Counted from the stretch's first letter, positions 1-5,843 are shown. The stretch is 9,263 bases of DNA from JARROD01 sp037384225 (GCA_037384225.1 JARROD010000143.1:1-9263); one strand, 5' to 3'. Notes: a model not told the origin generated them from the sequence alone. Made by a program: numbers and translations.

Positions 1-453
1 CAGGCCGATTACAAACGGGAACTGGGGCAGCGGTACGGTATCGTATTCGATCAGTTACTGACCATCACCAATATGCCCATCAGCCGTTTCGGCAGTACCC
101 TGATTTCCAAGGGCGAATACAGTAACTATATGAACTTGTTAAAAAACAACTACAGCGAACAGAATCTGTCATCGGTGATGTGCCGTTCGCTGCTGAGTGT
201 CGACTGGCAGGGGTATGTGTACGATTGTGACTTTAACCAAATGCTCGGCTGGCCGTTGCCGCTGACCGCCGGGAGCGTGCCCGGTAATCCCGGGGCGGAG
301 GCGCTGATCGGCAGTGATCGCGACAAAGTTCACCTGCGGGAGTTGCTCGACAGGGATCTCAGCGGCGCGGCAATCACCGTTGGCGATCACTGCTACGGCT
401 GCACCGCCGGGCAGGGCAGCAGTTGCGGCGGAGCGCTGGAAGGCGGGCTCTAA
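1..453 (+). CDS. arsS: Arsenosugar biosynthesis radical SAM protein ArsS (C-terminal part)
   Basis: Only the last 150 residues are present; the reading frame is open to base 1, so the gene starts upstream of the window. ArsS-family radical SAM enzymes attach the 5'-deoxyadenosyl group of SAM to methylated arsenic on the route to arsenosugars. The radical SAM core with its CxxxCxxC cluster would lie in the missing N-terminal half. What is visible is the Cys-rich C-terminal domain (formerly DUF3641): an ITNMPISRFGS stretch at fragment residues 22-32, CRSLLSVDWQGYVYDCDFNQ at 61-80, and the terminal HCYGCTAGQGSSCGGAL at 130-146. These cysteines fit the auxiliary-cluster/Cys-rich tail of the family. 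The next gene starts 2 nt after the stop, and both genes behind it belong to families that accompany this enzyme, which supports the call. Confidence 0.9.
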   Translation, partial: QADYKRELGQRYGIVFDQLLTITNMPISRFGSTLISKGEYSNYMNLLKNNYSEQNLSSVMCRSLLSVDWQGYVYDCDFNQMLGWPLPLTAGSVPGNPGAEALIGSDRDKVHLRELLDRDLSGAAITVGDHCYGCTAGQGSSCGGALEGGL

Positions 454-455
454 CC

Positions 456-530
456 GTGACAGACACCCTATCCACGGGGACAGACACCTTATCAACGGGC
501 ACCTTATCAACGGGGACAGGCACCCTACCT
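456..530 (+). repeat. 21-nt tandem repeat at the glycosyltransferase start
   Basis: About three and a half copies of a GGGACAGACACC-TTATCAACG unit lie head to tail: 456-476, 477-497, a copy short by 6 nt at 498-512, and a diverged partial copy at 513-530. Unit length (21 nt) and the short copy (15 nt) are multiples of three, so the frame stays open and encodes TDTLSTG twice and then TLSTG. The GTG start codon is the first triplet of unit 1, where the other full units have GGG. From memory, GGGGACAGACACC-like words are common in dispersed repeats linked to REP-associated (Y1) transposases; that link is recollection, not shown here. Confidence 0.8.
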
Positions 531-1289
531 ATAAGCATTGTGTTGCCCACCCTTAATGAAGCGTCAGGGATCGCGGCAACACTACAGCCGCTGCAGTATC
601 TGCGCGCAAACGGCGGAGAAATCATTCTCGCCGACGGCGGCAGCAGCGATGCCACTGTCGATATCGCCGCGCCGCTGGTAGACAGGGTGGTCCGTTCGGC
701 GACCGGTCGCGCGGTGCAGATGAATGCCGGGGCCGCGGTTGCCCGCGGTGACTATGTTTTATTTCTTCATGCCGATACCCGGCTTCCCGCGGCCGATATG
801 ACGACACTGGCGCAAAATTGGCGCACCGGCGAGGCGACCTGGGGTTTCTTTCCCCTGCGGCTATCCGGAACGCACTGGTTTTTTCCCGTTATCGGATTTT
901 TTATCAGCTGGCGCTCCCGTATTACCTCGGTGGCCACCGGGGATCAGTGTATTTTTGTTCGCCGCGATGTCTTTGCGCGCCTGGGCGGGTTTATGGACAT
1001 TCCCCTGATGGAGGATATTGCGCTGTCGAAACAGCTGCGGCGCCTGGCGCGCCCGTGGGTGGAGGCGTTACCCGCGCTGACCTCCAGCCGGCGCTGGGAG
1101 CAAAAGGGGATCGTCCGCACGATACTGTTGATGTGGCGGCTGCGGCTGGCCTATTTTTTCGGTGCCAGTCCCGAGCGTCTGGCGCGGCGTTACTATCCCA
1201 AAAGTGTCTCTGGTGACAAACAGTCAGCGGCCAAAAAACCGGTTTCCAGGCACAGGGATAAGAAAACCGGAGCCTTGCCCGATGTTTGA
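456..1289 (+). CDS. TIGR04283-type arsenosugar-associated glycosyltransferase (GT2 fold)
   Basis: A 277-aa family 2 glycosyltransferase of the kind called rSAM-associated transferase 2, thought to act on sugar intermediates of arsenosugar biosynthesis. From the chosen GTG start, the GT-A fold begins with ISIVLPTLNEA (26-36). It continues with ILADGGSSDAT (57-67, nucleotide binding), FLHADTRLP (103-111, the DxD-like metal site) and a VATGDQCIFVRRDVFARLGGF stretch at 159-179 followed by MEDIALSKQLRR (185-196, acceptor side). A hydrophobic segment near 141-151 and a basic tail follow. The GTG at 456 was chosen because it lies 2 nt after the arsS stop with GGAAGGCGGG just upstream. A TTG at 423 in frame would overlap arsS. 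Residues 2-23 are a repeat-encoded Thr/Ser/Gly/Leu run not typical of the family. The exact sugar substrate is not known. Confidence 0.87.
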   Translation: MTDTLSTGTDTLSTGTLSTGTGTLPISIVLPTLNEASGIAATLQPLQYLRANGGEIILADGGSSDATVDIAAPLVDRVVRSATGRAVQMNAGAAVARGDYVLFLHADTRLPAADMTTLAQNWRTGEATWGFFPLRLSGTHWFFPVIGFFISWRSRITSVATGDQCIFVRRDVFARLGGFMDIPLMEDIALSKQLRRLARPWVEALPALTSSRRWEQKGIVRTILLMWRLRLAYFFGASPERLARRYYPKSVSGDKQSAAKKPVSRHRDKKTGALPDV

Positions 1290-1926
1290 ATTTCCCGATT
1301 ACCACTTTGTTCAGTTTGCCAAAGCGCCCCTGCCGGGGCGGGTCAAAACCCGGCTGTCCGGCGTGCTCAGTGAAACGCAGTGCGTCTCCCTGCACAAAGC
1401 GCTGACCCGCCACACCGCGGCCACCCTGTTGGCAAGCCGTCTGTGTCCAACGGAACTCTGGGCGGGTTCCGAACCCGAGCATCCCTTTTTTAAACAGCTG
1501 TCGGAAAACTTCGGTCTGCCGCTTTACCGTCAGTCCGAAGGCGACCTGGGGCAGCGGCTGTTTGCCGCCGCTACGGCGGTGCTGAGCAGGGCTAAAGGCG
1601 TCATTTTAGTCGGCAGCGATTGCCCACAGTTCGACACCGCCTATCTGCGCCGGGCGGTCACTGCGCTGGCATCGGGGGCAGACGCCGTCATTGGGCCCGC
1701 CCGCGACGGCGGCTATGTGCTGCTGGGATTGTCGCGCCCGAGTCCGGCGCCGTTTACCGATATCGATTGGGGTACTGAGAAGGTGCTGCGGCAAACCTGC
1801 GAGCGGCTCGACACCCTTGCCTGGCAATACGCCAAGCTGCCGGAGCTGGCCGATATCGACAGACCGGAAGATCTGCGCTATCTGCCCGAGGCAATCCGCC
1901 TCGAACACGGCGGCTTTAATTCCTGA
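1282..1926 (+). CDS. TIGR04282-type arsenosugar-associated glycosyltransferase (DUF2064)
   Basis: A 214-aa protein of the DUF2064 / rSAM-associated transferase 1 family, which has a nucleotidyl/glycosyltransferase-like Rossmann fold and travels with arsS. Visible signatures are VQFAKAPLPGRVKTRL (10-25, the nucleotide-binding N-terminal loop), VILVGSDCPQFD (108-118), IGPARDGGYVLLGL (137-150) and LPELADIDRPEDL (186-198). All are in the order and spacing expected, and the length is normal for the family. The ATG at 1282 was chosen because it overlaps the end of the previous gene by 8 nt (ATGTTTGA), has GGAG about 10 nt upstream, and puts the AKAPLPGRVKTRL motif near the N-terminus. Longer in-frame starts run inside the previous gene. 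It probably acts with the TIGR04283 enzyme on the sugar part of the arsenosugar pathway; its precise reaction is unknown. Confidence 0.88.
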   Translation: MFEFPDYHFVQFAKAPLPGRVKTRLSGVLSETQCVSLHKALTRHTAATLLASRLCPTELWAGSEPEHPFFKQLSENFGLPLYRQSEGDLGQRLFAAATAVLSRAKGVILVGSDCPQFDTAYLRRAVTALASGADAVIGPARDGGYVLLGLSRPSPAPFTDIDWGTEKVLRQTCERLDTLAWQYAKLPELADIDRPEDLRYLPEAIRLEHGGFNS

Positions 1927-2005
1927 CGCCAAGGGGGATGCTAGCGGGGAGGCCGCCAATCAATCGCCGTGGTTCACCATACCTCTGGACGGAGTATCCA
2001 GTCGC

Positions 2006-2022
2006 ATCCCCGGGTTGGGGAT
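2006..2022 (-). terminator. Hairpin after ycgR, weak terminator candidate
   Basis: ATCCCC / GGGGAT form a perfect 6-bp stem around a 5-nt loop, 5 nt beyond the ycgR stop codon. It lies in the roughly 100-nt gap between two convergent operons, where a bidirectional terminator would be expected. A weaker CTGGA/TCCAG stem sits nearby at about 1984-2000. No T-run follows on either strand, so intrinsic termination is doubtful. Nothing else is visible in this gap. Confidence 0.3.
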
Positions 2023-2027
2023 AGATG

Positions 2028-2771
2028 TCAAACCACCGATGCGAGGCGGCTGTGTTGGTCGCGTTTTCGGCGCGCCTGGCGCTGAATAGTCAGCACATAG
2101 CGGTCCAATGCTTTTTGTTGAAAGCGATCGAGGTTGACAAACTCCAGGCCGCAGCTGCAGTTGTCGAGGATTCTATGATAGAGGGGCGCTCTGGCAACCA
2201 CCGCGCATTGCAATTCGAATTCGCCATTGACGCGCAGGGTGCAGCGTTCGAAATACTCGCGTTTTTTAATTTCCGGTTTGATATACCCCGAAAACCGGCA
2301 GCCCGCGCCGGTGGAGGAAAGGTCGATGAGCTGGCCCAGCAGCGGTTGCCCGCGTTTGTCTGAGTGCAGTTGGATTTGTGCACTCGCCTCCGCATCGAGC
2401 GCTGCGCGATAAGCGTTGCGGCGCTGTTTGTGGTAGATGTAGGGAGGGAAGTCAACACTGAACGCGTTGCTGAAATTGCGCGGGCCTTTACTGTTTACGC
2501 GGCCTTTAAAAATGACCTGAACACCTTCGAAGAAGGCGACAAAAGTGAAGGGGGCGCCACTGGTCAGGCGTTCGTTGCCGTGCTCGTGGTTGACCTCATC
2601 AATGATAAATTGCCGCTGTTTGAGGTCGGTGTGCAGAATCAGGCTGGCGTAGCTGTTGCGATCACCGGGCAGTTTGAGGGTCAATTGACTGCGTTTTAGT
2701 TCCAGTGATTTGAGAGTACGAAAAATATCCTGGATATTGGTTATCTGTTCGCCGCTTGCGTCTATATTCAT
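2028..2771 (-). CDS. ycgR: Flagellar brake protein YcgR/FlgZ, PilZ domain
   Basis: A 247-aa cyclic-di-GMP receptor that slows flagellar rotation when c-di-GMP is high. Residues about 10-105 match the YcgR N-terminal (YcgN/PilZN-like beta) domain. The PilZ domain follows from about 113, with its two ligand-binding signatures intact: RRNAYR (117-122, the RxxxR motif) and DLSSTG (150-155, the D/NxSxxG motif). The C-terminus is basic (RRKRDQHSR). It is the last gene of the leftward flgA-flgM-flgN-ycgR cluster, 37 nt after flgN. This matches the Pseudomonas flgM-flgN-flgZ arrangement, so flgZ is the better positional name. The chosen ATG follows AGGCGGGTC, a reasonable ribosome site. It is likely expressed with flgM and flgN from the sigma-28 promoter, which would place the brake among late flagellar products. 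Confidence 0.9.
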   Translation of the reverse strand: MNIDASGEQITNIQDIFRTLKSLELKRSQLTLKLPGDRNSYASLILHTDLKQRQFIIDEVNHEHGNERLTSGAPFTFVAFFEGVQVIFKGRVNSKGPRNFSNAFSVDFPPYIYHKQRRNAYRAALDAEASAQIQLHSDKRGQPLLGQLIDLSSTGAGCRFSGYIKPEIKKREYFERCTLRVNGEFELQCAVVARAPLYHRILDNCSCGLEFVNLDRFQQKALDRYVLTIQRQARRKRDQHSRLASVV

Positions 2772-2808
2772 GACCCGCCTGCTGTCGTTCTATAAAAGGC
2801 ACAAAAAT

Positions 2809-3294
2809 TCAGGCTTCAACAATCGTGTAACCGCCCGTGTTCTGCCCCTGGGTTGCGCCCGATTCCGTGTAGAGTCCCGGCGCGCCGGTCTGGCCGCGAA
2901 GAATATTCAATAGCCGCTTAACCGTCTGCTGGCCGCGCACGATCATTTTGCCGTTGATTTCATTCAAGCGCCGGCATTCGTCAAAATTGGCTTTCACGGT
3001 TTGCCACAGGTGTTGCAGGTTTTCATCGGCACAGGCTTCCAACAGTGATTCCCAGCTCTTGACGGTCGCTTCCCGGCCGCTTTGGGTGAGGAGTTGGTGG
3101 CGCTTTGCGGTATTGGCCTCGAGTGTCTGGATATGGGTGTTTTTGTCCCGCACCAATTGCTCAAGGTTTTGGTGTTTTCTGCTTTTAAGTGCTTCCTGCT
3201 CGGTTTGCAGCAGCGTCAGCAGGGCGCCGCTGGCGTCGGCATCGCTCTGGATTAACCGGGCGATTGAAATCGGGTTTACTGTGGCAGTGGGCAT
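2809..3294 (-). CDS. flgN: Flagellar export chaperone FlgN
   Basis: A 161-aa cytoplasmic chaperone that escorts the hook-filament junction proteins FlgK and FlgL to the flagellar export gate. The sequence is mostly helical and charged. It has a long coiled-coil-like stretch at about 25-75 (LLQTEQEALKSRKHQNLEQL and following) and a second helix at about 95-135 containing NEINGKMIVRGQQTVKRLLN, which is characteristic of FlgN. The C-terminal tail (about 136-161) is Gly/Thr/Gln-rich and looks disordered. The gene begins 30 nt after flgM, with GAGG 8 nt before the ATG. It shares the flgM operon and its sigma-28 promoter. The 30-nt gap also contains part of a short repeat scrap (3309-3325). Confidence 0.87.
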   Translation of the reverse strand: MPTATVNPISIARLIQSDADASGALLTLLQTEQEALKSRKHQNLEQLVRDKNTHIQTLEANTAKRHQLLTQSGREATVKSWESLLEACADENLQHLWQTVKANFDECRRLNEINGKMIVRGQQTVKRLLNILRGQTGAPGLYTESGATQGQNTGGYTIVEA

Positions 3295-3308
3295 TGTCGA
3301 GCCTCGGT

Positions 3309-3325
3309 GGTTATTGAGAAGTTAC
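3309..3325 (+). repeat. 17-nt scrap of the element A end between flgM and flgN
   Basis: GGTTATTGAGAAGTTAC here differs by one base from the reverse complement of 4671-4687 and resembles 4841-4857 and 5828-5843, the outer ends of element A copies. The first 13 nt (GGTTATTGAGAAG) are identical to the 4671-4687 copy. It overlaps the last base of the flgM stop codon and part of the flgM-flgN gap. It could be a remnant of a deleted element or a chance match. Confidence 0.4.
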
Positions 3326-3651
3326 TAATTCAGCAGGTCATCGCTTTGCAACAGGCGTTCGGCAATACGCCCGGGGTCGATGTCGTAACTGCCGTTGGTC
3401 AACGCTTGTTTAATGGCTTCAACTCGATCACTGTCCACCTCGGGAGCGGCACTGATGGCGGATTCCAGGCGGTTCAAGGTCTGGGCTTCCCTACTGAGGG
3501 ATACACTTTCCTGGCCCGCCGCATCGACGCTGGAGTCGAGATTGCCCCTGGCGCCCGGACGGCTGTCGGAGGACAGGCCATTGGTGGTGGCTTTGCCTCG
3601 GGTATTTCCCGGATTGGCAGGGTTTATCCCGTTATGTGGATCGATAACCAT
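3325..3651 (-). CDS. flgM: Anti-sigma-28 factor FlgM
   Basis: A 108-aa negative regulator that binds FliA (sigma-28) until the hook is finished, when FlgM is exported and late flagellar genes are released. The N-terminal half (about 1-50) is polar, Gly/Asn/Ser-rich and disordered, as expected for a secreted FlgM. The C-terminal sigma-binding half is typical: VSLSREAQTLNRLESAI (50-66), then VDSDRVEAIKQALTNGSYDI (72-91) and DPGRIAERLL (92-101). It begins with INxxN-like text (GINPANPG). A sigma-28 promoter at 3827-3853 reads toward it with a leader of about 170 nt. A modest GGGA lies about 10 nt before the ATG, next to an AATTGCAATT palindrome. Transcription can also come through from flgA. Confidence 0.9.
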   Translation of the reverse strand: MVIDPHNGINPANPGNTRGKATTNGLSSDSRPGARGNLDSSVDAAGQESVSLSREAQTLNRLESAISAAPEVDSDRVEAIKQALTNGSYDIDPGRIAERLLQSDDLLN

Positions 3652-3826
3652 AATTGCAATTCCCGTTACAGATGTCCGTTTACGCAGTAGCGGCTTGCAC
3701 GAATTTCATCTGCATAGCGTATCTACTTTTTATAACGGCTAATACTTGTCTATCTGCCTTTGTTTATCTGTATTTCAATCGTTAACTGTATTGGCTCACC
3801 GGGGCTTTTGAATCCCGTCAACAGGG

Positions 3827-3853
3827 TTATCGGCGCCGGAGGATAAACCTTTA
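3827..3853 (-). promoter_or_regulatory. Sigma-28 (FliA) promoter of flgM-flgN-ycgR
   Basis: On the minus strand the sequence reads TAAAGGTT (3853-3846), exactly 11 nt, then GCCGATAA (3834-3827). The enterobacterial FliA consensus is TAAAGTTT-N11-GCCGATAA, so the -10 box is a full match and the -35 box differs at one base, with ideal spacing. It lies downstream of flgA and about 170 nt before the flgM start. It is the expected class III promoter that lets FliA drive its own anti-sigma factor. Confidence 0.88.
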
Positions 3854-3915
3854 ACAATTTCGAATAATCCGTGCCCACCTCAAGGTTGACCGGTCACCGG
3901 CGGCGGAGAATACCG

Positions 3916-4626
3916 CTACAGCATCACTCTGACCCGCCCGGGGGCGACCACCCTGGCCTTGATAATGCGCTCCGAGTGAGTGTTTTTCACTCTGATCTGC
4001 TGCCCTATGCGGCCGTCCGTCAGCGCCGTACCGGGCGCCACCACGGTCAGCGTGCCCCGGGCTGCCTCCACCACAATGGCATCACCCTTTTTGATTGCAT
4101 TCGGTTCTTCAAGCAGGGGCAGGCGTATGGGGGCGCCGGGAGACAGGGAGCGCTTCAGCTTTTTGCCCACCACCCGGGCGGGGTCGGTGACAAAACCGTT
4201 GCCTGCGGTGCTGGTGTCCCGCCGTGCCAGTTCCACATCCTCCTCGCGAATTAAGGTATGGCGGCTGAGGCTGTGACCGGCGATCACGATGGGGGCTTGA
4301 ATGTCCACCCTGGCGGTGACAAAAATAGACCAGGGCTGGGTGCCCGTGCAGCGGGTCTTGATCGTCACATTTCCGCCGCGACTGCCCCTATCCGTCAGTT
4401 GTTGTGTCAAAGGTTTGTCGCATTTGTGCAGTTGCAGCCTGGGGTCAAGGCTGCCGACGGTAACGGTAACCGTCTCGGACTGATCGCGTTTGGATTCGCT
4501 ATAGTGTTGGCGCAGGTACTCGCTTGTCTGCGCCCGCAGCGCCGCCAGGTTTTCAAACGCGGAGGCCCAACTGCCGCCGCTCAGGGCGATGAGTACAAAA
4601 ATAGCGTAAAAACTACGAAGTGCCAT
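3916..4626 (-). CDS. flgA: Flagellar P-ring formation chaperone FlgA
   Basis: A 236-aa periplasmic protein that helps FlgI assemble into the P-ring around the flagellar rod. Residues 1-23 form a Sec signal peptide: a short basic start, a hydrophobic core YAIFVLIALSGG, and cleavage probably after ASA. The middle has two cysteines, C69 (LQLHKCDKPL) and C93 (KTRCTG), at the conserved FlgA positions likely to pair. An SAF domain spans about 110-175 (APIVIAGHSLSRHTLIREED and on). The C-terminal beta part contains KKGDAIVVEA (179-188) and the GQQIRVKN motif (208-215), which are hallmarks of the family. AGGACAAGAAC precedes the ATG. A 16-nt CCTAT/ATAGG inverted repeat (4635-4650) and repeat element A lie directly upstream, so its own promoter is not obvious. 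Confidence 0.9.
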   Translation of the reverse strand: MALRSFYAIFVLIALSGGSWASAFENLAALRAQTSEYLRQHYSESKRDQSETVTVTVGSLDPRLQLHKCDKPLTQQLTDRGSRGGNVTIKTRCTGTQPWSIFVTARVDIQAPIVIAGHSLSRHTLIREEDVELARRDTSTAGNGFVTDPARVVGKKLKRSLSPGAPIRLPLLEEPNAIKKGDAIVVEAARGTLTVVAPGTALTDGRIGQQIRVKNTHSERIIKARVVAPGRVRVML

Positions 4627-4634
4627 GTTCTTGT

Positions 4635-4650
4635 CCTATGCTTTTATAGG
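4635..4650 (-). promoter_or_regulatory. Small hairpin at the flgA leader
   Basis: CCTAT and ATAGG are perfect 5-bp arms around a 6-nt loop, ending 8 nt before the flgA start. One arm contains part of the AGGACAAG ribosome-binding segment (ATAGGAC), so folding could partly mask it. The stem is short and A/T-rich; no role is shown. Confidence 0.25.
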
Positions 4651-4670
4651 AAACGCCAATAAAGCTGTTG

Positions 4671-4859
4671 GTAGCTTCTCAATAACCCGGGATATTGTAC
4701 CTTCGATCCGGCGGCCATCCGGCGGTAGCTGGCCCAGACACGCTGCAAGTACATCCGTGTAAGCTTGGCGTCGGCATCCATGCCTCCGACAGTCTGGGCC
4801 AGCTACCGCCGGATGGCCGCCTGACATTGTGCCAATCTCGGGTTATTAAGAAGTTATCA
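4671..4859. repeat. Element A: long inverted repeat with 30-bp perfect arms
   Basis: Perfect complementary arms at 4710-4739 and 4792-4821 (30 bp each; GGCGGCCATCC...GGCCCAGAC) surround a 52-nt centre. That centre includes its own GGCAT-CC-ATGCC mini-hairpin (about 4773-4784). The outer flanks (about 4671-4709 and 4822-4859) are also imperfectly complementary, sharing CTTCT-AATAACCCG-GAT. The whole is a roughly 190-bp symmetric element without a coding gene. It fills the stretch upstream of flgA. The centre (GCTGCAAGTACATCC...) resembles repeats I recall from other gammaproteobacterial genomes, but this was not searched. Confidence 0.85.
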
Positions 4860-4909
4860 AAAGCAGCCTTAAGATTCTGATGCACAATGATACAAACTGT
4901 ATAGTCCGT

Positions 4910-5077
4910 AATATACCCAAAACGTTTGAGATTTAGGTTTTCAGAGTGCGTCAATTTTTGTCCCTGGGAAGGAGCGACGACGCCGCGTGGCAGGCCCCAC
5001 GTAAGGAGGAGCGACGCGGCCAGGGGCAAAAAGGGGCGTGCTCTGGAGGCCTAAATCTCAAACGCTTTGGGTATATT
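4910..5077. repeat. Element B: 168-bp near-palindrome (MITE-like)
   Basis: The ends AATATACCCAAA and TTTGGGTATATT are complementary, and the match continues for about 43 bp with about 7 mismatches through CGTTTGAGATTTAGG on the left and CCTAAATCTCAAACG on the right. Inside, TTTTGTCCCTGG (4956-4967) pairs with CCAGGGGCAAAA (5020-5031) with one G-T step, and CGTGG (4986-4990) pairs with CCACG (4997-5001). An AGGAGCGAC word is repeated directly (about 4970 and 5008). The element can fold almost end to end and encodes nothing recognisable. It has no convincing target-site duplication. It lies 50 nt from element A and about 100 nt before the pseudopilin gene. Confidence 0.82.
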
Positions 5078-5162
5078 GCTCGTGAGTCATGCCTAGCGTC
5101 AGTTTTCACCCCATTAGCGCAGTGTCGATTACTCTCACAATCAAGTACTATAGGAGACACCA

Positions 5163-5182
5163 TTAACGCAAGGAGGCGTTAA
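5163..5182 (+). promoter_or_regulatory. Hairpin with Shine-Dalgarno in its loop, CsrA/RsmE-type site
   Basis: TTAACGC (5163-5169) and GCGTTAA (5176-5182) form a perfect 7-bp stem around the hexaloop AAGGAG. It ends 2 nt before the ATG of the pseudopilin gene, and the loop with the next G is its strong AAGGAGG ribosome site. CAAGGAGG matches the CANGGANG hexaloop consensus of CsrA/RsmA/RsmE binding sites, with the C-G closing pair. Binding there would block translation. That the site is bound is inference. Confidence 0.6.
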
Positions 5183-5184
5183 GT

Positions 5185-5748
5185 ATGTACACACGATCTC
5201 AAGGATTGACCTTGCTGGAACTGCTGGTGGCACTGGCGATAGCCGCTACACTGGCGTTTTACGCTGTCCCCGCCTTATCCCCGTGGCTGCACCGGCAGGA
5301 AGCCCGCAGCACCGCTCTGCGCTTTATCCAGTTGGTTCAGTACGCACGCGTGCAGGCGATAGAATCGCGTTTGCCTGTGATTGTCTGCGGCAGCGGCAGC
5401 GCGGCGGGCTGTCTCCACGACTGGAACCGGGGCACACTGGTATTTATCGACCGCAACGACGACGGGGAAATGGGCCCGAAAGATAAGCTGCTGGCCCAGT
5501 ATCCCCCCCTGAGCGAGCGCGGTGTGGTTACCTGGCGCGCAGCCTTCGGCAAGCCCTTTTTTAGGGCACTGCCCACCGGACGGGTCTCGTTTACCGGCAA
5601 TTTTACCTATTGTCCCCGCAGCGGGGATGCGCGCCTTGCCAGCCGGGTGATCGTCAACGCCGCGGGGCGGCCCCGTATGGCCCGGGATCGGGATGGCGAT
5701 GGCATTGTGGAAGATGCCAGGGGCGAGGCGGTCGATTGCCGGGGGTGA
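5185..5748 (+). CDS. GspH/FimT-family type IV pseudopilin (minor pilin)
   Basis: A 187-aa pilin-like protein. The short leader MYTRSQG is followed by LTLLELLVALAIAATLAFY, which is a class III prepilin site: cleavage by PilD after Gly7, Glu at +5 and a hydrophobic N-terminal helix to about residue 34. The rest is a GspH/FimT globular domain, with VQYARVQAIESRLPVIVCGS (51-70), LVFIDRNDDGEMGPKDKLL (85-103) and TGRVSFTGNFTYCP (131-144). A C-terminal Cys pair (C143, C185) is typical of FimT. DRDGDGIVED (168-177) looks like an acidic metal-binding loop. The gene stands alone, with no pilV/pilW/pilX neighbours in view. It probably initiates or primes type IV pili or contributes to DNA uptake, but a type II secretion role cannot be excluded. 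It is flanked by element A copies. The start is fixed by AAGGAGG. A TACTAT box at 5146-5151 is a weak -10 candidate. Confidence 0.85.
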   Translation: MYTRSQGLTLLELLVALAIAATLAFYAVPALSPWLHRQEARSTALRFIQLVQYARVQAIESRLPVIVCGSGSAAGCLHDWNRGTLVFIDRNDDGEMGPKDKLLAQYPPLSERGVVTWRAAFGKPFFRALPTGRVSFTGNFTYCPRSGDARLASRVIVNAAGRPRMARDRDGDGIVEDARGEAVDCRG

Positions 5749-5767
5749 TGCCTCCGTTTGTGGAAAT

Positions 5768-5843
5768 GGGCCAACTATCTCCGGATGGCCTCCGGATGGC
5801 CGCCGGATCGAAGGCACAATACCCCGGGTTATTGAGAAACTAC
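5768..5843 (+). repeat. Third arm copy of element A after the pseudopilin gene
   Basis: GCCGGATCGAAGG-ACAATA-CCCGGGTTATTGAGAA-CTAC (5801-5843) matches the reverse complement of the left flank of element A (about 4671-4712) with about three differences, preceded by a GGGCCA-CTA-CCGGATGGCC block. An internal TCCGGATGGCC is duplicated in tandem here (about 5780-5800). It is a half-element with no opposing arm. The rest of the 5749-6017 gap holds no gene I can support. It has a GGGGAT/ATCCCC inverted repeat (about 5844-5867) and short G/C stems. Confidence 0.75.

Noticed and set aside
169..510. Open frame on the minus strand opposite arsS
   Set aside because: It lies opposite clear arsS and transferase coding sequence and its translation shows no recognisable family; treated as a shadow.
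818..1216. Second plus-strand frame inside the TIGR04283 gene
   Set aside because: It is entirely inside a gene with a full set of glycosyltransferase motifs; the alternative translation is Ala/Gly/Arg-rich with no motif.
3860..3885. Possible sigma-54 site upstream of flgM (GGGCACGG-ATTATTCG on the minus strand)
   Set aside because: The GG element fits, but the invariant GC at the -12 position is not at the right spacing, so it fails the key test.
4636..5182. Several short open frames within elements A and B
   Set aside because: They are created by palindromic repeats, appear on both strands, have no consistent ribosome sites and match no protein family I know.
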